Shown in pieces: positions 56,201-64,000 of a stretch of DNA of 64,000 nt. Position 1 is the stretch's first letter. Each line of letters begins with the position of its first letter. Made by a program: the position numbers and the translations under genes. Under the pieces are notes generated by a model, which made no database searches, had not been told where the DNA came from, and saw only the letters and a program-made list of their open reading frames with translations. The DNA is from Harmothoe impar (Eukaryota > Annelida > Polychaeta > Phyllodocida > Polynoidae), in assembly GCA_947462335.1 (NCBI GenBank), contig OX381721.1, forward strand, positions 33,036,303-33,100,302. The letters are read 5' to 3'.

Positions 56201-56440
56201 CAGTAAGGCTTGGGCATAGGAATGATCCTTTTTTTCTTGCTAGGGTCCCATAGAAAGTAACCAATCAATAGGCATGATAGACTGGTGATGTGACATCCAC
56301 AAGCTGCCGGTCATACCATGATGGATGGCGTATGGATATAGCACGGTAATTGGTCAAGCAGTGGTGGCAGACAAGTGCCCAGACTCTAGTGGCATAACAG
56401 ATAGTCTCTTCTGGAAAAAATAAATCTAGAAATACCTGAC
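53230..56440 (+). repeat. Segmental repeat, copy 3 (most diverged)
   Basis: Collinear with copies 1 and 2: TTGATTGCAGGCGAGAGTAA, GTGGACAAC near GACACAAGATG, CAGCTGGTGTGGTAAGTGAG, GACGGATTACTTG, ATATGTAATGTTTGTACAAC and GATGGCGTATGGATA. It is interrupted by the inverted tRNA-derived pair at 55227-55672. Confidence 0.6.
55227..55672. repeat. Inverted pair of tRNA-derived repeats (446 bp)
   Basis: The left arm 55227-55402 and the right arm about 55497-55672 are reverse complements over about 170 bp, sharing AAATCTCGTGGCCGAGATTA, CCTGGACACTCCTA and AGTGTAGTGGTTAGCACTGT. Each arm holds a tRNA-like segment. The left one (55326-55391, plus) has box A TAGTGTAGTGGTTAGC, an anticodon-loop-like CTCATAA and box B AGTTCAAATCCC. 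CTCATAA would read as CAT, pointing to a tRNA-Met origin. Confidence 0.75.
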
Positions 56441-57778
56441 AGTGAAGACTAGTGGCCTAAGAAGGTGGGTGAGGATTAGTGTGAACTCAGGCGCGTGGCA
56501 ACATGTGATGCGGGGGGGGGACATGTCTATAGGCAGATATAAATGGGGGATACCGTATGAAAATTTGAATGTAAGTAAAAGGTATCTTGCTTAAACAAAC
56601 CTAAAAGTTTTAAAGTTCTATGTTAATGCCACTGCCTTATCGTTATGGCATTAATGCCACAGAAGCTGATTATTGATATCAACGAGCAGGTGTACATAAA
56701 CCCTAACAAATAATACTGTTATAGCTGTACATGTGAAAGGTTATATGCAGACATATACACATATAGATACCCAATAGTAACCTTTGCTTCATGAACACGG
56801 GGTATTTCTGTGTTGAAAAGATGGAAATAGAAAACTTTCAAGGCATAACCTTTTTCGATATACAAAACACATGGTGTCTCTGATTGCAATATATAACCAG
56901 GCATATGACCTTACCAGGAACACAATGTTACAATATAATAACAACAAATTGAAAGAAAAACAGTCTTTGCAATCATATGTTTCTTGAGAAATTGAGAAAA
57001 GAAAGATTACTTGACCTCAAAGCCCCTGCTATAGTCTGTAAGGGCACGGACGTGCACACGGATAGATGATTCAGTTATCTAAATGTGTTATGTACCTGCA
57101 ACATGTTTTTGCATGAGTTAGTATTTTGTTGTATATTAAAAGGTAAAACTGGATTAATCCTTAATGTGAAAAAGGAGTGGGAGATGATATATAGGGGTTT
57201 CCAATGCTGAAGCAAAGACTTTTGACCGATCTCATGATTGTGCTTGAGATTGTGATACCAATTATTCTGGGTTTGTCACTGTATTATCAAATATATTATG
57301 GAACATTTTGAAGACATTCCATGAAGTTATTGACCTAAAACAAGCTAAAGATGTTGACATCATCTGCTGAATGGGTGGGTTACTGAGCACACTACTACTT
57401 AGACTGGCGCAGTGTGTCAAATCAGGTACACTTTTAATGAGACCTAATTCCAGCCAATTAGGGATATTGGAGGATAAGCAATTGATTTTCATGACAGTTT
57501 AATTGGTCTGGTGGAATCTTGGAACTAGCCTGTTCAAATCATAGTCCATCAGTAAGCATTATAGCCATCATTTCCTTGAGGACATACACTTTATGCAGCT
57601 AAAACAGATATTTCACAGTGGCGCCCTCCTTACATCCACTCCAACAGAAGTCAGCCAGCCTGACAGAGGAAACTGATTCCCCTTTCCGTTAGAAGATGTA
57701 TAGGTATTTATATGACAATAACATCGACATGTAATGCCATCATCTCCTACTTCTCCAGGAAAGCGGAGATATGCACTC
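56441..57778. other. Gene-free interval
   Basis: No gene or bounded repeat recognised; a short G run is at about 56511-56520. Confidence 0.45.
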
Positions 57779-57975
57779 TACACTCTAAAAACAGTGTGTT
57801 ACGTTTACACACTTTTCAACACACTTTTCTGAAGCCACTTTTAACACACTTTTTTTTGTAACACACTACACACTTTTGTCAAAAGTGTGTTGAATCTAAA
57901 AAGTGTGTTGGTGTACAAAGCCATGGTATTGAGGAGGTGAGGGTTAAAATAGCTGTTCTACACCTCACAGAGTGT

Positions 57976-58049
57976 GTCAGGTGTCGTGGCTGAGTGGTCT
58001 AGGGGGCTGGCACATGAGTCCTATCCATGCAGGTTCGAATCCCTTGACA
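57976..58049 (+). tRNA. tRNA-like segment (Leu/Ser-like), probably a SINE head or pseudogene
   Basis: Box A TGGCTGAGTGGTCTAG and box B GGTTCGAATCC (58032-58042) are at tRNA spacing. The outer GTCA can pair with TGAC. The acceptor and anticodon arms pair poorly, so I do not call a functional tRNA gene. Confidence 0.4.
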
Positions 58050-58681
58050 ATTATTGTTTTTTCAATATTAAGTATGATTCCTTTCTATATGGGTTAAGAG
58101 TTAAATTAGTATAGATTTATTTAATTTCTTGTCAGGTCTATTCATGTTCATACTGTGCATATACTGTGCGTATCACTTTTAAATGCTTCTTATATCTAGG
58201 AAAAGTGTTTATTGAACCGCTCCTAATATATAGAAAAGTGGGAATAGAAGTATTATATCAAAACTGAGTTTGTATTGACAGTGAACAAATCATAGTCAAC
58301 CACTTTGAACACATCCTAGCTCCTGACCCTGGCGAAACTGACACACCTGATAACCAACTGGTGACTGTGGCGCAATGTGCCATGACCGTACCACCGTCAG
58401 ATAGTGTGGGATGGCTGCTCTCACAACCTTTTCTCAGAGTCTCCAGTGGTCCATTGTAGCCTTTTCCCCTCCCGGCTAGGACCACCTTCGTCAACATTGA
58501 TATCTGCTATATCTTTACCAGTCGCAAGTGTATTATGCTTCTACGGGTTGAAGCGGAGCGGTGCAAGTCTCATGGGAGACCAGGACACCGAAGGTTCACC
58601 GCAGTCTGTCTACCGACAATTACAGACGCGACTCCTGTCAGGACAACTTGTTTCACTTGGGAAGATTTGGTGCCAGGTCTT

Positions 58682-58752
58682 CTCTGGGGATCGAACCCAG
58701 GACCTCTCACACACTTGTCCAGCCACATGCTCAGTAGGCCACTAAATCTCCT
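58682..58752 (-). tRNA. tRNA-like segment, probably degenerate
   Basis: On the minus strand a box A-like TAGTGGCCTACTGAGC is followed about 35 nt later by box B GGGTTCGATCCCC. The full cloverleaf is not convincing. Confidence 0.35.
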
Positions 58753-59373
58753 TGTACAATCGTGGTGTATTCCCCACTCAAATAGGTACCAGAACACACA
58801 ACAGTGAGGAGACACAAAGTATTCTCAAAGATCACACAACTTCTTACCAGTTACCAGTAAGCTATATAACTTATCCTTGGGTATTAATATGTTATGACAG
58901 GAAGTGGTTCTTAGACAATACAAAGACCGCCCTTATTGAGGGATGCCAATGCCCTGACTAATAATTTGCAGGGCTTGATATCTATTATAAAGACAATAGT
59001 TAATCAGCTATTAATAAGCCCTGCTTTTACAGCCTTGCAGAACCTCTAATGAGGTCTTATATGGGATGGTTATTTGGTTTATGCAAAGAGCATGTGTGTA
59101 TAGTTGAAGAGAATAAACTTCCCATCTATTTCCAATATGGATCGAGTGAGTTTGCTCATTCAATGAGATTCAAATAATACAGTTTTTGTATGTATCTCAT
59201 TGCAAAGTAAATAGGTGTCATATCTTTCATTGTAGTAGAGGGGATTGGTTGGGGAGGGGGTTGTAAAACAGTTCAACCCCTCCTGAGGTAAAGAGAACTT
59301 TGACACTTCTTGAGGGGGGGGGCTAAAATATTATGGTCCTACTTAGAAAATAAACATTTCCATTTGACAGTCA

Positions 59374-59446
59374 GCCCCATCGGGAATCGAGCCGGGGATC
59401 TTAAAGTTCTCAGTCCAAAGACTAGTCCACTGAGCCACTGCCACAG
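59374..59446 (-). tRNA. tRNA-like segment, probably degenerate
   Basis: On the minus strand box A TGGCTCAGTGGACTAG and box B GGCTCGATTCCC are at tRNA spacing. The acceptor stem is not well paired. Confidence 0.4.
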
Positions 59447-59674
59447 CTACTATATGGCTGTTAGAATGTAGCATAGGTGCATGATAGACCTTTACTGCTG
59501 CTGCCCCCTTTTGTATATGATACACACCTCTCTGACCTCAAATGTGTAAGCAGGTAAGTGAGTTGACAAAAAGTGTGTTACAATTCATAAGTGTGTAAAA
59601 TCTCAAAGTGTGTTGCAAATTCATGTGTGTTACTCTTAAAGCATGTTTCCACAACACACTGTTCTTAGAGTGTA

Positions 59675-60599
59675 TAGTTACTAACCTTTTAAGTGATTGA
59701 ATCATCTCAGGCTTCCCTGGAGTTACCGCTGCAGATGTTGAGATAGCAGTGGGGGAGGGGGGGGGGTAGTGGTTCTGGGAGTATAAGGCAGGGTTGCAGC
59801 TGGCGGGGTATCACATGGCTTCTAATTAGTTAATTAGCTATCTCGTAATCCTTCTGCAGATGTGTGTGCTTCTCGGGTTACCTCCATATTGCACTATGAA
59901 ATTTAGATCTAGAACTTCTACTTACCAGGATAGGTGTACTGAAATTTGATTTTTGTCAGTCCTTGTGATTCTCCAGACAGAAGTTTTATCTTTTAAAGTA
60001 ATCAAAGAGCTGATAAGTGTATTCCACCGAATCAGATCATTCCGGATTTTGTGGCTGGTAGTAAAGTCTAACGTTGCCAGACAGATATACGATCATATTT
60101 CAGGACTTTCACCACTAGCTGTATGAAATATATAAGAGGTGTGAAATGCTTTTTTCTCCGTGCCCGCTGTGGTGTAAGTACCTTTCCTGGCTACGAGTAT
60201 GCATTCGTTCACCACCCCTTGTCCAGGCAAGGTGTCCCTGTACTCTCAGCATTGGTAGATTTAACATATGTTTCCCTATATTTCCCATGGGTGTTTTCCC
60301 CATACTTTTTTTTCCAATATACAGCTTTATCTTAATAAGAATTTACAAGATGTCATTTCATCCATGCATATGTCTCATTCCTTATTGCCCATCTCACCAA
60401 CAACAGCCTACTCATCTTATTTTATCCGGTTCCATTGCCAATTTAGTATTAAAGTAATTAGCTTTCAGTCATATGCCTTCAGATTGAGGGGAGCATTGCT
60501 TTCAGAAATTCTTTCCCTATGGAAACTACCTCTCTCAATTTATCTTCAAGTGACCTTGATATTCATTGGCAAATCAGTCGTTAGTCATGTGTGCTTATT
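59675..60599. other. Gene-free interval
   Basis: No gene recognised. The ORFs at 60115-60457 overlap in several frames without domain signal. Confidence 0.45.
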
Positions 60600-61109
60600 C
60601 AGGTGGAAGACTGCCTGGACTTACAGTACAGCCTGCATAACACACCCAGCCCGTTTTCACAGGTCACTCAGCCTGGAATACAGGGCTGTTCTTTAGCAGG
60701 ACTGTGTTTTTATTATAGATTTTATATAATCATATTTGCGATTTTTATGTGATATTTGCTAAGAATAAACTCATGTATAGGGTATAGATCAGTACATCAC
60801 CTTTCAACTTATGGATGCAGTATGTGCCTGGTCCACTGCATTTTTGAATAATTACATGTTTAAATTGGTATTTTATCTGATGGGACAACCATAAGAGCAG
60901 GCATAACAGTTGCCTCTGCTTGGAGAAGGTGTGAAAGCCTGAGCCCCAGCCTGCTGTACCAGGGTCATGTGCTGGGAGAGTGTGAACAACCTGTACAAAC
61001 ACCCTGCCTGTAAAGACTCCCGGCCTGTTAAACCAGCCTGGGCAGCCTGAATTAACAGGCTGCCTGGAAATACAGGCCAGGATGTATCACTGGTCTAGTC
61101 CTCCACCTG
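60600..61109. mobile_element. Non-autonomous TIR element, CAGGTGG family, copy 2
   Basis: The ends CAGGTGGAAGACTGCC and, inverted, CAGGTGGAGGACTAGA are flanked by the 6-bp duplication CTTATT. It is collinear with 13075-13564, including CATATTTGCGATTTTTAT and TGGAGAAGGTGTGAAAGCCT. Confidence 0.78.
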
Positions 61110-61477
61110 CTTATTCACCCCCCTGCGGTGCATCAATGTGGTTAATTATTATGTGTTGATTGGTGCTCCGCCTCTTAATGTTCCTACAGTCACAGGTTAT
61201 GTGCATTGGTGAAGCTACATGAGTTTTTGTAAAGTAAATGTGCTAAGGAAGTAACTAAATGTGTAAGGCCGCCTCAAAAATACATTTAACAAAGTAGTAA
61301 ACCTGGATGAATGTATTGCTGAGGTTAACTTGTCCAGAAATATATTCAGTGTCAACCCAGTATACACCTTCTTTTAAATAAGAATTTTCTGGCACTTTTT
61401 ATTTCTGAGGTAACCATTGAGATTTGTAGCGTAACAGTATACCAGGTCCCTGTGTCACCAGATTTAATCCCCGTTAA

Positions 61478-61720
61478 TCCTGTAAGGACGGCATGATACC
61501 TTAATGCATTATGCCCTTTGTAGTCATGATGCATGAATGCAGCCCTGGCGAGTAACTCGCCAGGGCTGCAGTCAAGCATCATGCCGATCTTATGAGGTTT
61601 AAACACTCACAAAGGGTCAGCATGATGCACTAATGCAGCACCGGGAAGTTACTCACCAGGGCTGCATTCATGCATCATGATGACAAATGTAATATTTTAG
61701 GGACATCCTCCCTTAAAGGG
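61478..61720 (+). mobile_element. TTAA-flanked palindromic MITE, copy 3
   Basis: 243 bp from TCCTGTAAGGAC to TTAAAGGG, flanked by TTAA and TTAT. It holds the best internal palindrome: GCAGCCCTGGCGAGT meets ACTCGCCAGGGCTGC. Confidence 0.75.
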
Positions 61721-61724
61721 TTAT

Positions 61725-63575
61725 AGTGAGGCCACTCTTAGTGGGGGATAAGGGGTGGGTAGATATGATTGGTACTGGCCGTCAGTCCTCAACCACCGGG
61801 TACAGCCTCGTAATGGAGGCCCTCGGTAAGGGTACTTGTTGGTGGTTGGTGCAGACATCTTTGGAATGGAGAATACATGAGGAGAAAAAGAAAAGAAAGC
61901 ACTTTGAAAGTGGTGGGTTGCAACATGTAAGGAAGGAATGCAGAGCAACAGAAAATCTCAGGATAAACAATAAAAAAGATTAGAAAATAAAATATAAAAA
62001 ATCAGAATACAAAATTACAAATCAAAACCACATTAAAACAAAGGGACAACTGAGACATTGATTATATGCTGGTCTGCATTCTCTGTGTTTAGGTGTGTGT
62101 CCCCTCTCAGGTTCACTCAGTGTATCAGTCTGACTACTCATCTAGAAGAATGCTCACTGGGAGGGGATGCTTGCAGTTAGGTCACTCCTAATTATATGCT
62201 TGTTTCTCATCACCACGCCCAATACCAAAATCACCTCTCTGATGATTTTTTGTTGTTGCAAATTTTAATAGAAGAACATGACAAAATCGGACATCTGAGC
62301 ATATTTCGTGTCAAATTAAAGCTTGCAGTGCAGGAAATGTTGTAAAGAAACCTGCATATTTCCAACTTTCCTTAGTTTCTTCATTACTAAAATTTGGTTC
62401 TCTGAGAGCCCGCAATACTCTATATCATTTAAGCCTCAGCAAAAAGGGCTCATGGCTTAGTGATGAGAAACTGAAAGGAATAAAATGTTGGTTATTAATA
62501 TGGAGTGGGCTAGATGAATGCATCATGAAGGGAAAAAGGCTCTATACTCATGGTCATTTAAAAAGTAAGGGATTGCCCATATTTTAACAAGAGGGAGCTG
62601 GTGGATTTGTTGGGGGGGGGGGCATAACACATTTTAACCCCTGTTGGGTGAGGGGCAAAAATCTTTCACCTGTTTTGAGCCAAAAAGCCCACACATTTCT
62701 ATGCAAGAAAGGGGCACAAATGCACACGATTTTCGCCTCGCCCTGGGTTTAAACATTCCAATCCCTCTAAAGGCTCTGTGATCTAAAAACAAACTGCAGA
62801 GCACTTCCTAATACTTGGTTTTACAAAGTATACACAATATAGCCTGTCATATAAATGACCTGTGGACATGTTCTTTGACCTACTAAATATGAAATCATGA
62901 CATCTCCTTTTCCCATCAGGAGCTCACGGCCAATAGCTAAAGGGCAAGCCTTCAATGACATTAGGAATTTACTGCATTTCATCAAATTTCAAAGAGTAAA
63001 ATACAAACGCCTTAAGGGCAGCAGATTCGGAATCAGACAAAACAGTATTTTCTCCTAGTGAATCGCCTGAAGAGACACATGGGAGAACGCTATTAGTCTA
63101 TGTTCATGCTCTTTAAATATTCATGACTACAGTTGATTACTGTCGACACTATAGGAACAATATAGGCATTCAAAATAGGCCCTTCCACAGAGAACTAGTA
63201 TATTTTAGAGCTCTACCCATTCCAACTAAAACCTTGGCCAGTATTCTCTAGTTCTTTGGTATGAAAACACTGTAACGAAACTCACAGACTCACAGACTGC
63301 CCACACGCCAGGCAAATATACTGGTCTACATTATGACCAAAGGCAAGTTCACCTGTCTCTCTAATCCTGTCTCCATTCACAGCTCCATGTTTTTTATAGG
63401 GTCAAAAGGGAGTTCAAACAGTTCCTGTCCTAGCACCATGGGATAGTGGTCAACGAACAAGCAAGGTGCACCCTATTAGCACAATATCTTATTCTTCGAG
63501 CATAACATTTTTGGTATATCTTATGCTTCAACCACAGACAAGGTCTCCCCTCTATCCCCAGGTGATGCTTTGTAA
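61725..63575. other. Mostly gene-free interval
   Basis: No supported gene. Around 62930-63130 there is weak likeness to 52190-52400. Around 63280-63400 (ACTGCCCACACGCCAGGCAA, GGCAAGTTCACCT) lies a partial fourth copy of the start of the segmental repeat. Confidence 0.45.
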
Positions 63576-63887
63576 GGAACCACCAGGATTGCCCAAGACA
63601 TGCATGTCCTAGACCTGCACACTAGAAACAGAGTGTCCTTTTTAGAAGTGACGAGAAGACGACAACTACTGTCCCAACTGCACCGACTATCCAAGGACCC
63701 ACTACAAGTCATAGTACCTGCCCGCGTGCTGAGAGGGCATGCCAGCGTGAAGCTAAAACTGCCCCGAACAAGGAAAGACATCTTCACCAAGGGACCCCTG
63801 TTTAGGGGAGTCCGACTCTTGGACGACCTTACCCCTGACACCCAAAGACACCAATCGCGTGCTGACTTTATGAAAGCCATATCATAG
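63576..63887 (+). pseudogene. C-terminal fragment of a LINE-type reverse transcriptase ORF
   Basis: An open stretch of 103 codons after TAA 63573-63575, ending at TAG 63885-63887. The segment K-L-P-R-T-R-K-D-I-F-T-K-G-P-L-F-R-G and then D-x3-P-x-T-Q matches the layout of the extreme C-terminus of non-LTR retrotransposon ORF2 proteins (basic-R-T-R, then F-x-R-G, then L-W-x-x-L-P). The expected Trp and Leu-Pro are changed, and no RT core precedes it within the window. I read it as a 5'-truncated or decayed LINE end; 63888-64000 would be its 3' tail or flank. Recognition is by pattern only. Confidence 0.45.
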
Positions 63888-64000
63888 GCTAGATTATAAT
63901 ATTATGCTAGATCATAGATAGATAAAGTTATAGTTTAAGCTAGTGCTATACTAGGAACTCTTGAGATAAAAACGCTCGATTGACTCTCATTGGCATTGGT

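Larger units (their letters stand above)
57781..59672. mobile_element. 1.9-kb TIR element flanked by TA, non-autonomous
   Basis: The ends CACTCTAAAAACAGTGTGTT and, inverted, CACTCTAAGAACAGTGTGTT differ at one base and are bordered by TA on both sides. Subterminal copies of AAGTGTGTT and AACACACTTTT in both orientations lie inside both ends. No transposase ORF is present. Inside are three tRNA-like segments. A TA target suggests a Tc1/mariner-like mechanism, but the ends alone do not fix the superfamily. Confidence 0.75.

Noticed and set aside
57976..58049. A functional tRNA gene
   Set aside because: Promoter boxes are good, but acceptor and anticodon stems pair poorly and it sits inside a transposable element.

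Overview
The window is metazoan nuclear DNA, AT-rich and densely packed with transposable elements. I see no host protein-coding gene I can support. The mix of large Ty3/Gypsy-type LTR retrotransposons, many short inverted-repeat elements (MITE-like), tRNA-derived repeats and a LINE fragment suggests a marine-invertebrate type genome. The species cannot be fixed from sequence alone.

Layout. (1) 1-5844: an LTR retrotransposon on the minus strand (here E1), cut by the window start, with its 5' LTR, a tRNA-His-like primer site, an intact gag and an open pol that runs off the edge. (2) 5845-21300: gene-free DNA with several families of short inverted-repeat elements and a few tandem arrays. (3) 21359-21740: a roughly 286-bp AT-centred palindrome plus TA repeats. 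(4) 21.78-26.97 kb, 42.69-45.79 kb and 53.23-56.44 kb: three diverged copies of one segmental repeat, the first with its own internal tandem duplication. (5) 27087-42130: a complete 15-kb LTR retrotransposon on the plus strand (E2), inserted beside the first segmental copy. Its two 778-bp LTRs look identical by eye. (6) 45.8-64 kb: more repeats, an inverted pair of tRNA-derived repeats, a 1.9-kb TA-flanked inverted-repeat element with three tRNA-like segments, and at the right end a LINE-like reverse transcriptase C-terminal fragment.

The most informative object is E2. It carries gag (963 codons), pol (about 1409 codons: protease, RT, RNase H, integrase) and, 3' of pol in the position of env, an intact 1278-codon third ORF. 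That ORF has no visible signal peptide or membrane segment. It has two zinc-finger-like CCHH modules of matching spacing, a long coiled coil and a 13-unit pentapeptide array. Pol has no ATG before its protease active site. In both E1 and E2 the gag stop codon directly follows a -1 slippery-type heptamer, and a 9-bp (or longer) stem starts exactly 5 nt further on. The E1 and E2 stems differ by compensatory base pairs, and E2 can also form an H-type pseudoknot. A strong splice donor just after the E2 primer site and an acceptor 5 nt before the third ORF suggest that ORF is made from a spliced subgenomic RNA.
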